DNA of 64,000 nt from Helicobacter anseris (GTDB lineage: Bacteria; Campylobacterota; Campylobacteria; Campylobacterales; Helicobacteraceae): contig JXTW01000007.1 of the NCBI GenBank assembly GCA_004368235.1, positions 1 through 64,000 on the forward strand. Reading direction: 5' to 3'. Position numbers and translations under genes: made by a program. The notes under the pieces were generated by a model that was given only the letters and a program-made list of their open reading frames with translations, had not been told where the DNA came from and did not search any database. Numbering within the stretch: position 1 is the first letter of the stretch; each line of letters opens with the position of its first letter. Shown piece after piece: positions 17,476-26,566 of this stretch.

Positions 17476-18591
17476 ATGAGCAATAAGAGGTTTTTATCTT
17501 ATGTTTTTGGTTTGGCATTTTTAATAATGCTAGGAGTATGTGCTTTGCTTTTTGCTTATGATGCTCTAGGATTTTGGCATAAGCCATGGGCAAGAGAAAT
17601 GAGATTTTCTCAAGAAATGCGTCAGCAAATAAAAGGGATTATTAAACATTTTGATTTTGATTCTATTATTGTGGGAGATTCTTTGACTGAAGCTGTGCCA
17701 GCTGGTTATCTTGATCAAAAAATTGGAGGAAAATGGGTTAATTTATCCGCACCAGGTACATCATTTTATGAAAAATATATTTTTTTAAATTATGCCTTTA
17801 AGCATAAAGATATTAAAGCTGTTTTCTATGGCTTTGGTTCTCATGGAAGCGTAGATATTGATGAGGTTGAAGATGTATCAAATTATGATTTCTTGTATGA
17901 TGAGAATCCTTTTAATGATATGAAATATTATATTAATCGTAAATTTCTTTCCTGTGCACTTAGCTGGTCTTCTAGCACTAAATGTTTAAAGTTTCCAAAT
18001 GATTTGGAAAATTTGCGCAATTGGATGGGTGATGAGCATGCTACAAGATATTTAGGTGGGTATTTAAAATGGTTTGGCAATGATAAAGAGGCTATAAAAA
18101 AAGAAATAGCCAAACTTGATGCTGCTATAAATAAAGGTTATGAGATTAAGCCTTATAAAGAAAGCCTAGATAAAAATAAGGACTATATTAAAAAATGGCT
18201 TTTTTCGCTTATACAGGCTCATCCTCAAACTAAGTTTTATTTAGTCTTACCTACTTTTTCGCTTTATCATTATCGCTTGAGTGATCCGAGTTATTATGCC
18301 AAATGGGAGGCTATTATCAAGTGGCTTATACAGGAAAGTAGAGAGTATGGGAATGTAGAGATTTATTCTTTAGCTACTGATTTTTATGCAAGTGATTTGG
18401 CAAACTATAAAGATGCGATCCATCATGAAATGACAATGGATGTAATGCAGGTTGATGCTATTGCTTCAAAAACAAGATTAGATTCTAGTAATATTTCTAA
18501 GTTTCTTTTAGACTTGGAAACAAAGATTAAGAATTATGATTTAGTAGGTTTGAAAAATAGTTTGGAGAAAAGATTAAAAGAACTTGATTAG
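17476..18591 (+). CDS. Membrane-anchored SGNH-like protein, partner of MBOAT
   Basis: A 371-residue protein with one N-terminal transmembrane helix (residues 8-28) and a periplasmic domain. IIVGDSLTEAVPAG (Ser69 in GDSL) is an SGNH-type block, and LSAPGTSFYEKYIFLNYAF matches the second conserved strand of AlgX/DltD-like proteins. A C-terminal Asp-His pair is suggested by DAIHHE. In Dlt and alginate acetylation systems an SGNH-like protein finishes the acyl transfer begun by the MBOAT. The gene starts 13 bases after the MBOAT stop and ends convergently, overlapping the MATE gene by four bases. Confidence 0.75.
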   Translation: MSNKRFLSYVFGLAFLIMLGVCALLFAYDALGFWHKPWAREMRFSQEMRQQIKGIIKHFDFDSIIVGDSLTEAVPAGYLDQKIGGKWVNLSAPGTSFYEKYIFLNYAFKHKDIKAVFYGFGSHGSVDIDEVEDVSNYDFLYDENPFNDMKYYINRKFLSCALSWSSSTKCLKFPNDLENLRNWMGDEHATRYLGGYLKWFGNDKEAIKKEIAKLDAAINKGYEIKPYKESLDKNKDYIKKWLFSLIQAHPQTKFYLVLPTFSLYHYRLSDPSYYAKWEAIIKWLIQESREYGNVEIYSLATDFYASDLANYKDAIHHEMTMDVMQVDAIASKTRLDSSNISKFLLDLETKIKNYDLVGLKNSLEKRLKELD

Positions 18592-19964
18592 ATCTCACTA
18601 CCTGAACGTTTCCAAATGCCTGTTTTAAATATAATGAAAAAAATGAGTGCGCGGATATAAGTTTCAATAAATATCATAAAAAATAGCCATCCCACCCCAG
18701 CATCTAGCCAGACAATAATTGCCATAGGTAGGATTCTAAAACACCAAATGCTACCTGCATTAATTGCAAGAGTAACTTTAGTAATACCAGCACCTCTAAG
18801 TGCTCCATCTAATACAAAAGAGCAGATCATAGGTATTTGGGAAAAACCAACAGCCAAAAGATAATATACAGATGTTTTAATAACTTCAGTTTCTTGAGAA
18901 AAAATGAGAGAAAAATTTCGCGCAAAGATGGCAAGTATAATACCTGAAATCCCTAATACCAGACTTGAAAAAAATAAAATAGTTCTTACATATAATGCGC
19001 ATAAGGAGATTTTTCTAGCACCAAGATTTTGTCCCATTAAAACCATGGCTGCAACCATAAAGCCAAAACCGGGCATAAAAGAAAATGCTTCAATGCGCGT
19101 GCCTATTTGAGCACCTGCTAATGCTAAATCTCCAAAGTGAGTGATAAATTTAGTTGTAATGATAAGCGAAAAAAGCGTTAAGAATCTTTCAACGCCTGCA
19201 GGAATACCAATTTTTAATGCTTTGATAAAGTAACTAAAATGTATTTGAAAATGTGAGAATAGGTTATTTTTAACTAATAATAAAAGCATTAAAAGTTCAA
19301 TATATGCACTTAATAAGTTTGCTATTCCAGCTCCGATAATTCCATAACCCTTAAGGCTAAAAAAACTAATCCCAAAAATTAGTATATAGTGAAGGAAAAT
19401 GCAAAAAAGTGTACTAAAAATCCGCACCAAAAGAGGACGCAGGGTATCTCCAAGTGCAGCTAAGCTTGAAGTGATTATATTTTTTAAATTGAGTGCAGGG
19501 AGGGTGAGGATGACAAAAAATATATATTGCAATGCAAGTTCTTTTGTAGGTTTACTCACACCAAGAAAATCAAAAAAGCTACCAGCAAAGTATTCCCCTA
19601 TCCAGATTAAAGGTAGACTAATGAGAAAGCCAAATATAAATAAACTTAGAAAAACTTCATTTGTTTTTTTATATTCTTTTGCACCATAATAGCGTGAAAT
19701 TTGTGCATTTGTCCCGATATAAAAAATAGCATTAATTGCAAAAAATAGCATTAGGAAGTTTAAGGAGATGCCAATAGCAACAATATACAAATCACCAAGA
19801 GAAGCAATAAAAAATAGAGTTATAGCTATACTTAGGATATCTAAAAATGAGTTTGCTCCACTAGGCAGAGCTAAGCGAGTGATTTTCTTTAATCTTATTT
19901 TAAGCGCAGGAGTATATCTAATGGGTTTAAATATTTTGGCTTTAGGTGCTTGTGTAATTGTCAT
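18588..19964 (-). CDS. MATE-family multidrug/cation antiporter
   Basis: A 458-residue inner-membrane exporter with about twelve helices in two similar halves. The opening LALPSGANSFLDILSIAITLFFIASLGD and the later KIGIPAGVERFLTLFSLIITTKFITHFGD are the repeated MATE N-lobe and C-lobe starts; AGAQIGTRIEAFSFMPGFGF and LVGQNLGA-like MGQNLGA are also typical. NorM-type members exchange Na+ or H+ for cationic drugs. It overlaps the upstream methyltransferase gene by four bases, so the two are coupled. The substrate is not predictable. Confidence 0.9.
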   Translation of the reverse strand: MTITQAPKAKIFKPIRYTPALKIRLKKITRLALPSGANSFLDILSIAITLFFIASLGDLYIVAIGISLNFLMLFFAINAIFYIGTNAQISRYYGAKEYKKTNEVFLSLFIFGFLISLPLIWIGEYFAGSFFDFLGVSKPTKELALQYIFFVILTLPALNLKNIITSSLAALGDTLRPLLVRIFSTLFCIFLHYILIFGISFFSLKGYGIIGAGIANLLSAYIELLMLLLLVKNNLFSHFQIHFSYFIKALKIGIPAGVERFLTLFSLIITTKFITHFGDLALAGAQIGTRIEAFSFMPGFGFMVAAMVLMGQNLGARKISLCALYVRTILFFSSLVLGISGIILAIFARNFSLIFSQETEVIKTSVYYLLAVGFSQIPMICSFVLDGALRGAGITKVTLAINAGSIWCFRILPMAIIVWLDAGVGWLFFMIFIETYIRALIFFIIFKTGIWKRSGSEI

Positions 19965-20566
19965 ATTTGATTTCTGGCTATAAATTGACGCACACAGGCT
20001 TTTTGATCGATTCTATCGCGTGTGATGATTTTGGTTTGGTTGAGTATAATTTCCCAATTTTTAAATAACTCTAATAGCTCATTTTGATGCAAGATTTTAG
20101 TAGAGTCGATATTTGTGGGGTAGTCTTTGTTTTCTTCAAATGTTTCTAAGAATAATATTCCATTTGATTTTAGCGCAGAGGGGATTTGATGTAAGATTTT
20201 ACGATTTAGAAAGTAAAAATTACAGATAACATCATAGCTTTTTGGTGTTATTTTATATGAGTCTAAATCTAGACATAGGAATTCTATAGATCCCATTATC
20301 GATTTATTTTGAAATGCTTCTTTATAGAGTTTACTAGCAAGGTTAATGGCTATATCAGAAATATCTATAGCCCTAACATCAAGCCCACAAGAAGCAAGCA
20401 ATCTAGCATTTCTCCCATTACCACAGGCTATATCTAGTGCACTTCCACTATGAGGCAAAAGTGTGATAAATTGATTGATAATATCACTGCTTTCTAGAGG
20501 CATTTGCATTTGTAAGTAGCGTTTATTCCATTTTTCTTTATCTTCTTGCATAATTTTCTTGCACAT
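19961..20566 (-). CDS. Class I SAM-dependent methyltransferase (TehB-like)
   Basis: A 201-residue cytosolic methyltransferase. Motif I is ALDIACGNGRNARLLASCG (SAM binding), motif II has VRAIDISDIAINLA and motif III SYDVICNFYFLNRKIL. The opening EKWNKRYLQ is common in TehB-like and related thiol or tellurite methyltransferases. The target is unknown. The ATG at 20566 follows a purine-rich stretch with little spacing; the ATG at 20551 is an alternative. The coupled MATE exporter suggests a resistance or detoxification pair, which is inference only. Confidence 0.8.
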   Translation of the reverse strand: MCKKIMQEDKEKWNKRYLQMQMPLESSDIINQFITLLPHSGSALDIACGNGRNARLLASCGLDVRAIDISDIAINLASKLYKEAFQNKSIMGSIEFLCLDLDSYKITPKSYDVICNFYFLNRKILHQIPSALKSNGILFLETFEENKDYPTNIDSTKILHQNELLELFKNWEIILNQTKIITRDRIDQKACVRQFIARNQI

Positions 20567-20641
20567 TCTCTTTTTGGTTTTGTAAAATTAAAGCACAAAA
20601 ACTTTAACCTCATGATTTCAAAAAATAGTTAAGGAAGAATA

Positions 20642-22030
20642 ATGAAACAAAGGCAAACTTGGAGCTCTCGTCTGACTTATATTTTAACAGTAGCAGGAGC
20701 TACGATAGGATTTGGAGCTACTTGGCGTTTTCCCTATATGGTGGGTGAACATGGTGGTGGAGCATATGTTTTGGTTTTTATACTCGCGATGATTTTGGTG
20801 GGTATTCCACTTATTTTAGTAGAAAATGTAATTGGAAGAAGAGCGCATTGTAATAGTATAGATGCTTTTGGTGGGATGGCAAATGGTAAGAAGATCTCTT
20901 CTATTTGGAAGATCATAGGCTATATGGGATTGATTGGTGCTTTTGGTATTTTGGCATATTATATGGTGCTTGGTGGTTGGGTAATCTCTTATGTGGCTAA
21001 TCTTATTCTTGGTTTTTTTCATTTGTCTGATTTAAACTTAAGTCAACCAGTTGATAAGGCACTTACATTACATTTTTTTCAAACTCATATTGAAAATTCT
21101 CCATTTGAAATTGGCATTTTTACTTTTATTTTTGTTGTGATTAATTGGGTGATTTTAAAAAAGGGGATTATTGAAGGGATTGAACGTTCAGTAAAATATC
21201 TCATGCCACTTTTATTTTTATGCCTTATAGCAGTGGTATTGCGTAATTTATTTTTAGAAGGCAGTGCTGATGGGATTAAGTTTTATTTAATGCCAGATTT
21301 TAGTGCTATTACACCCGAATTATTTTTATATGTTTTAGGGCAGGTATTTTTTGCATTAAGCATCGGTTTTGGGGTGATGATCACACTTTCATCGCACTTA
21401 AGTAAAGATGAGAATCTAATTAAAACTGCTAGTATTACAAGTGTGATTAATACCATTATTGCTGTGCTGTGCGGCTTTATGATTTTTCCAGCGCTTTTTT
21501 CTGCCTCTCTTGCTCCAGATTCTGGACCTTCTTTAGTATTTCAGACATTGCCTATTGCATTTTCTAGGATGCATTTTGGCACTATTTTTGCGATAGTATT
21601 TTTCTTGCTTTTAATCATTGCAGCCTTGACGACTTCTATTACGATTTATCAAGTGCTTATTTCTGTTTTGCAAGAGAAGTTTAGATTTTCTAAAAATGCA
21701 GCCATTAATTCTGTGCTTGGATTTACTTTTATTTTAGGAAATTTACCTTGTATTCTTACTTATGGTCCTTGGAGTGAAGTGCGTTTTTTTGGACGAAATA
21801 TTTTTGATAGTTTTGATTTTATTAGCGGTAATATCTTTTTTATTATTACAGCATTTTTATCTTGTATTTTTGTAGGGTGGGTGCTTAAAGAGGAAGCATT
21901 GATAGAATTTGATAGAGGTTTTAGCAAAAAACCTTCGGTATTATCTAAGATATGGCTTTTTTATATTCGCTATGTGATTGTTTTAATCATAGCTATTATT
22001 TTTTTAAGCGGATTTTTCTTGCATATTTAG
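20642..22030 (+). CDS. Sodium-dependent amino-acid transporter (NSS/SNF family)
   Basis: A 462-residue neurotransmitter:sodium symporter. TM1 carries GATIGFGATWRFPYMVGEHGGGAYVLVF, with the unwound WRFP site and the following Gly-rich turn; TM6-8 include VFFALSIGFGVMITLSSHLSKDENL, which holds the Ser/Thr expected around the substrate and Na+ site. About eleven to twelve helices. The start has GGAAG upstream. A second member begins at the window's left edge on the other strand. Substrate probably an amino acid such as tryptophan or tyrosine, by family only. Confidence 0.92.
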   Translation: MKQRQTWSSRLTYILTVAGATIGFGATWRFPYMVGEHGGGAYVLVFILAMILVGIPLILVENVIGRRAHCNSIDAFGGMANGKKISSIWKIIGYMGLIGAFGILAYYMVLGGWVISYVANLILGFFHLSDLNLSQPVDKALTLHFFQTHIENSPFEIGIFTFIFVVINWVILKKGIIEGIERSVKYLMPLLFLCLIAVVLRNLFLEGSADGIKFYLMPDFSAITPELFLYVLGQVFFALSIGFGVMITLSSHLSKDENLIKTASITSVINTIIAVLCGFMIFPALFSASLAPDSGPSLVFQTLPIAFSRMHFGTIFAIVFFLLLIIAALTTSITIYQVLISVLQEKFRFSKNAAINSVLGFTFILGNLPCILTYGPWSEVRFFGRNIFDSFDFISGNIFFIITAFLSCIFVGWVLKEEALIEFDRGFSKKPSVLSKIWLFYIRYVIVLIIAIIFLSGFFLHI

Positions 22031-22105
22031 CTTTTTTCGTGCTTTTGGGCTTTAGTGCAAGGCTTTTTTGTTACAATTTATAAGAACTTATGATAAAGGA
22101 TTTTG

Positions 22106-24877
22106 ATGGATTATAAAGATACTCTTTGTTTACCACAGACTCAGTTTTCTATGCGTGGAAATTTGCCTAATAATGAACCTATGCGTTACAAACAATGGAA
22201 GAAGAATCATAGCTATAATAAAATGCGTTCTTTAAGAGCAGATGCTACAAAAAGTTTTTATCTTCATGATGGACCACCTTATGCAAATGGTCATCTACAT
22301 ATTGGTCATGCACTCAATAAAATCCTAAAAGACATTATTATTAAGTTTCATTATTTTAATGGAGAAAAGATTGCCTATACCCCTGGTTGGGATTGTCATG
22401 GATTGCCTATAGAGCAACAAGTAGAAAAAGCTCTGGGCAGAGAAAAAAAGCAGACTTTAAGTACCAAAGAAATCAGATCGCTTTGTCGTGAACATGCAGC
22501 AAAGTTTGTCAAGATTCAAAGTGATGAATTTGAAAGCCTTGGCGTATTGGGAGATTTTGATAATCCATATAAAACAATGGATTTTAAATTTGAAGCTGAC
22601 ATTTATCGTACTTTAATTGAAGTGATAAAAAATGGATTATTGGCTCAAAGAAATAAGCCGATTTATTGGAGTTGGGCTTGTCAGACAGCGCTTGCAGATG
22701 CAGAAGTAGAATATAAAGATAAACAATCTGATTCTGTTTTTGTAGCTTTCAAACTAGATAAAAAAGCTTTAGCAGAGCTAGGAGTTGAAATGGGGGCAAT
22801 AGTAATATGGACAACTACCCCTTGGACTTTGCCAGCTAATGTTGCTATAGCATTAAACCCTAAGGCTAGCTATGTACTGACTAAAAAAGGTTATATCATA
22901 GCTAAGGCTTTGCATAAAAAAATGGTAGAAAGTGGAGTAGTGGATTCTGAAATTATAAGTGAGTTTGATGCTAAGAGGCTTGAAAATCTTAATGCTATTA
23001 ATCCTTTAAATAATAGATATTCGCGTTTGATTTTAGGTGAACATGTAAGCTTAGAAGATGGTACAGGTGCAGTACATACAGCAACTGGACATGGTGAGGA
23101 AGATTATTATGTTGGTTTAAAATATAATTTGGAAGTATTAATGCCTGTAGATGATTATGGTTGCTATGATCAAGAGATTGTTCAAAAAAAGCTTTTACCA
23201 GAATCTTTTTTAGGTAAGCATATTTTTAAGGCTCAAGAAGAAATTATGCAATTGCTAGGTAGTGCACTTTTAAAACATGAAAAGATTACACATTCCTATC
23301 CACACTGCTGGCGCTCTCATGAGCCTGTCATTTATAGAGCTACAACTCAATGGTTTATTTTAATGGATAAGCCTATAGAGCATGGAAGAGCAAAGGGTAA
23401 GACTTTGCGTCAAATTGCATTAGAAGAGATTGATAAAACTATTTTTTATCCTGATGCGGGGCGAAATCGCATTCGTTCAATGGTGGAAAATAGACCAGAT
23501 TGGTGTATTTCTAGGCAGAGGGATTGGGGTGTGCCTATTGCCATTTTTTATAATAAAAAAACAGGTGAACACCTATTTGATTCTAAGGTGTTGGAGTTTA
23601 TTGCAAATCGCTTTGAAAAAGAAGGTTGTGATATTTGGTGGAGTGAAGATATTAAATCCTTATTACCAAAAGACTATGAGCATTTAGCTGGTGATTTAGA
23701 AAAAGGTATGCATATTTTAGATGTTTGGTTTGAGAGTGGTAGCACTTGGAATGCAGTGCTTAAAAATAGTAATAATGCATCAAAATATGAAGCAGGTGAG
23801 TATCCAGCTGATATGTATTTAGAGGGAAGTGATCAGCATAGAGGTTGGTTCCAAAGTTCTCTTTTGCTCTCTTGCGCGGTTAATGGGCATGCGCCTTTTA
23901 AGTCTGTACTCACACATGGTTTTACTGTTGATGAGAAGGGTGAAAAAATGAGTAAAAGCAAGGGCAATGTCATCGCTCCTGAAAATGTTTTAAAAGCACA
24001 GGGTAGTGAGATTTTACGCTTATGGGTTGGGATGAATGACTATCATAGTGATCTTAAGATCTCTAGCAATATCTTAACTCAAGTTAGTGAGCAGTATCGA
24101 AAAATAAGAAATACCATTCGCTTTTTGCTTGCTAATATTAATGACTTGGAGAATCTAGCTAGCTTTGAAGAGATGAGCGAGATTGATGCGTGGATCTTAA
24201 ATGTTAGTGCTGATGTATTTGATCGCGTGAAGAAATATTTTAGCGAATATGATTTTGTTAAGGGCTTGCAGGTATTGATGCATTATATTGCTAATGAGCT
24301 AAGTGGTATTTATATGGATTTGTGCAAAGATAGTCTTTATTGTGATGAGAGAGATTCTAAGAGTGTGAGGGCATCAAAAAGCGTGATGCTTTATATCGCG
24401 CGTAATTTGATGCATATTCTTGCCCCTATCCTTACTTATACTATTGATGAGGCTATCGAGTTTGCTCCTGAAATTTTTAAAAAAGTTGGCAATCAAGAAA
24501 TTAGAGATGTTTTTGAGCTTACACCCCTTGAGATAAAAAAGCTTCCTCTAACACAGAATTTTGATTTCCTTCTAGCACTTCGTTCTAAATTTGGAGAAGT
24601 GATTGATCATCTTAAAAAAGAAAAGCTTATTAAATCTAGCCTAGAGATTTGTGTTGTGAGCAGGATTGATTTTAATGATTTAGATAAATGGCTTATTGTG
24701 AGCCAAACACTTAAAAAATTAGATGGCAAAGATGAGTTAGCTAGCTTTGAGATAGATGGTATTGTGTTTAAGCTTTATTATGCAGATGGGCATAAATGCC
24801 CTAGATGCTGGAGGTATCTTGCTAGCATAGAAGATGGGTTATGCCAGCGATGTGAAGAAGTGATTAGAAAATCTTAA
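22106..24877 (+). CDS. ileS: Isoleucyl-tRNA synthetase
   Basis: A 923-residue class Ia synthetase. HIGH appears as PYANGHLHIGHALNK near residue 62, KMSKS as KGEKMSKSKGN near 613, and the editing domain has the TTPWTLPAN block near 235. The C-terminal zinc finger CPRCWRYLASIEDGLCQRC completes the bacterial type. The ATG at 22106 with AAAGGA five bases upstream was taken instead of the TTG three bases earlier. Spacing suggests a single-gene unit; it converges on the next gene with seven bases between stops. Confidence 0.97.
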   Translation: MDYKDTLCLPQTQFSMRGNLPNNEPMRYKQWKKNHSYNKMRSLRADATKSFYLHDGPPYANGHLHIGHALNKILKDIIIKFHYFNGEKIAYTPGWDCHGLPIEQQVEKALGREKKQTLSTKEIRSLCREHAAKFVKIQSDEFESLGVLGDFDNPYKTMDFKFEADIYRTLIEVIKNGLLAQRNKPIYWSWACQTALADAEVEYKDKQSDSVFVAFKLDKKALAELGVEMGAIVIWTTTPWTLPANVAIALNPKASYVLTKKGYIIAKALHKKMVESGVVDSEIISEFDAKRLENLNAINPLNNRYSRLILGEHVSLEDGTGAVHTATGHGEEDYYVGLKYNLEVLMPVDDYGCYDQEIVQKKLLPESFLGKHIFKAQEEIMQLLGSALLKHEKITHSYPHCWRSHEPVIYRATTQWFILMDKPIEHGRAKGKTLRQIALEEIDKTIFYPDAGRNRIRSMVENRPDWCISRQRDWGVPIAIFYNKKTGEHLFDSKVLEFIANRFEKEGCDIWWSEDIKSLLPKDYEHLAGDLEKGMHILDVWFESGSTWNAVLKNSNNASKYEAGEYPADMYLEGSDQHRGWFQSSLLLSCAVNGHAPFKSVLTHGFTVDEKGEKMSKSKGNVIAPENVLKAQGSEILRLWVGMNDYHSDLKISSNILTQVSEQYRKIRNTIRFLLANINDLENLASFEEMSEIDAWILNVSADVFDRVKKYFSEYDFVKGLQVLMHYIANELSGIYMDLCKDSLYCDERDSKSVRASKSVMLYIARNLMHILAPILTYTIDEAIEFAPEIFKKVGNQEIRDVFELTPLEIKKLPLTQNFDFLLALRSKFGEVIDHLKKEKLIKSSLEICVVSRIDFNDLDKWLIVSQTLKKLDGKDELASFEIDGIVFKLYYADGHKCPRCWRYLASIEDGLCQRCEEVIRKS

Positions 24878-24884
24878 AGTACTT

Positions 24885-25754
24885 TTAGCTTGATTCTTGT
24901 GTGAGCTCATCGATTATATTAAGGGCATTGAGGCTTCTAGGGTAGCCGATGTAAGGGATAAGTGTAGTGATAACTGAAATGAGCTTAGCTCTATCATTAC
25001 CCATATTGAGATTGCCGAGGGTATGGGCTTTGAGCTGTGCTTCAGCCCCACCCATAGAGGCGATATACACAAAAGTTAGAAGCTCTCTAAACTTCAGATC
25101 TAATCCCGTGCGTGTGTAATAATCTCCAAAGCAATTAGCACTCAAAAATTCTCGTATGTGTTTTTGATCTTTGGGGGCGGAGGCATTAGCCTTGTCAATA
25201 CCTCTGCCAAAAATCTGCCTTTGGATTTCTAGCCCTTTATCCTTGCGATTTTGCTCATTTGTCGTGCCTTGGGCAGGAAGTGGGAGCTTGATACCTCTTT
25301 GCTTGAATGCCTTATTTGTTACTTCTAGCAGAGTGGCGATTCTGCTCATACCTACATAAGGCATAGCTTGATAGATGACTTCTTTGATTTGTATAGGGGG
25401 GATTCTAAGATTGAGTGAGGCTTGCAAGATATTCTCAAATTCCTCTTTGGCACCCATAGCACTCAAAGATGCAAGGATAAGCAAAAGCCGCTCACTTTCT
25501 TCTAGCAAGGATTGCGTCCAAACTTCATCAAAAGCAAAGTTTGCATAATGGGTCAAAAACTCCAAATCCTCTTGGGCTAGATTGCTATTGTCAAAGAGTT
25601 TGGTGAGATTTTTCTTAGCTGTGGGGGTTAGGGTCTGCATCATTTTCTCCTTAGAATCTGTATTAGCAAAAAGTTTGTAAGCACTAAGGCTTATAAGGGC
25701 AAATACCCCTGTTACCTTTGTGCTAGTTTTTAAAAACTCTCGATGATTTTGCAT
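24885..25754 (-). CDS. Exported carboxymuconolactone decarboxylase-like protein, two CMD repeats
   Basis: A 289-residue protein with an N-terminal segment NHREFLKTSTKVTGVFALIS that resembles a twin-arginine signal with the first arginine replaced by histidine. Two CMD-type repeats follow: residues about 65-150 (LLILASLSAMGAKEEFENILQASL) and 195-285 (RELLTFVYIASMGGAEAQLKAHTLGNLNMG). Catalytic CxxC pairs of AhpD-like peroxidases are absent, so a redox role is unlikely; activity unknown. Base composition is more GC-rich than its neighbours, as if acquired. Other family members are gamma-carboxymuconolactone decarboxylases. Confidence 0.75.
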   Translation of the reverse strand: MQNHREFLKTSTKVTGVFALISLSAYKLFANTDSKEKMMQTLTPTAKKNLTKLFDNSNLAQEDLEFLTHYANFAFDEVWTQSLLEESERLLLILASLSAMGAKEEFENILQASLNLRIPPIQIKEVIYQAMPYVGMSRIATLLEVTNKAFKQRGIKLPLPAQGTTNEQNRKDKGLEIQRQIFGRGIDKANASAPKDQKHIREFLSANCFGDYYTRTGLDLKFRELLTFVYIASMGGAEAQLKAHTLGNLNMGNDRAKLISVITTLIPYIGYPRSLNALNIIDELTQESS

Positions 25755-25966
25755 ATTTTTTCTTGAAAGTTTAGCTCAATGATAACAAAAACTAGAGTAT
25801 GATGGGGCTTTAGATATGGCTAGAATCCTTTATCAAGCCCTGCTTTCTTACACTTTTTAACAGGAAGGATTTCACATTCCCTCACTATCGCTGTAATCTT
25901 TCTAGCATCCCTTCTCCTCTTAGCTCTCTTTTCTATATTCTTCTTTTGCTCTCTCTTCTAGTCCCC
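25755..25966. other. Intergenic stretch, pyrimidine-rich, no intact gene
   Basis: This forms the right part of an 812-base gap without an intact gene (25755-26566). On the plus strand 25870-25975 is strongly C/T-rich. Reading the minus strand gives only short frames, one ending LPVKKCKKAGLDKGF near 25820, which could be a remnant. I see no RNA gene or clear promoter beyond what divergence requires. Confidence 0.4.
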
Positions 25967-26318
25967 TTAGTCACTCAAACCACACTTCAAAGTTTGGCGC
26001 GATCCTTGGCGTCTTTCAAAATCAATATTATAGATGGTCCCACTCTCACAATTAAGCGCAACAATGCTATTTAGATACTCACTATGATGGATGATTATCT
26101 CTTGGGGCAGGAGTGGATGAAGTTTATGATTACATCTAGTGGCTCCTATCACACAAGGGTAATCTTCTATATGCTCTCATCATAGCCTACACTCCATAAT
26201 ACTCCACCTCATAGATTCCAAACTCTTTGATGAATTTCACATATTCTTTTGGCAGAGTGAGATGTAGAGCCTCTTTAATGGTTGTGATTCTTTTGTGGGT
26301 GTTGGTCTCATTTCTTCT
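25967..26318 (-). pseudogene. Decayed SUKH (SMI1/KNR4-like) immunity gene
   Basis: Two minus-strand frames give consecutive parts of a SUKH-like domain. Frame one (26318-26187) reads IKEALHLTLPKEYVKFIKEF and then GIYEVEYYG before a TAG; this fits the SMI1/KNR4 N-terminal pattern LPxxYxxFLxxxGG. Frame two (about 26173-25967) has EDYPCVIGATRC, then LNSIVALNCESGTIYNIDFE, matching the later strands in which a short loop precedes GxIYxWD. A frameshift near 26180 and no good start argue for decay. SUKH proteins neutralise nuclease toxins; the assignment rests on pattern, not a search. Confidence 0.55.
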
Positions 26319-26347
26319 TTAGTTTCCTAATCCTTTAATTTTACTTT

Positions 26348-26551
26348 TTAATACTTCTTCTTAAATCTTGCAAAGTTTATAGGATTAATTCCACTTTCTT
26401 TTTTATAACAATGCAAGGCTTTAGAATTCTCTATGCTTAGTTTTGTTGATTTTATCAAAACCCCATCTTCTCTTTGTGAAAGATGATAAGGCTTGAGGAT
26501 CTTTCCTATTGCTTTTAGTGCTATAAATGGAGATATTAGGGTTTTAGGTAA
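26348..26551 (-). pseudogene. Orphan C-terminal gene fragment of unknown origin
   Basis: An open minus-strand frame of 67 codons with no start codon at its beginning, opening LPKTLISPFIALKAIGKILK and ending NPINFARFKKKY. Only the C-terminal end of a longer protein seems to remain. It lies 29 bases upstream of the SUKH remnant in the same direction, which is where a cognate toxin gene would be, but I do not recognise a toxin domain. Confidence 0.35.
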
Positions 26552-26566
26552 TTATTTAGCAGAGGC

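Noticed and set aside
22031-22075. Possible terminator after the NSS transporter at 22030
   Set aside because: T-rich stretches are present, but repeats such as GTGC and GTGC are direct instead of inverted, so no stem forms.
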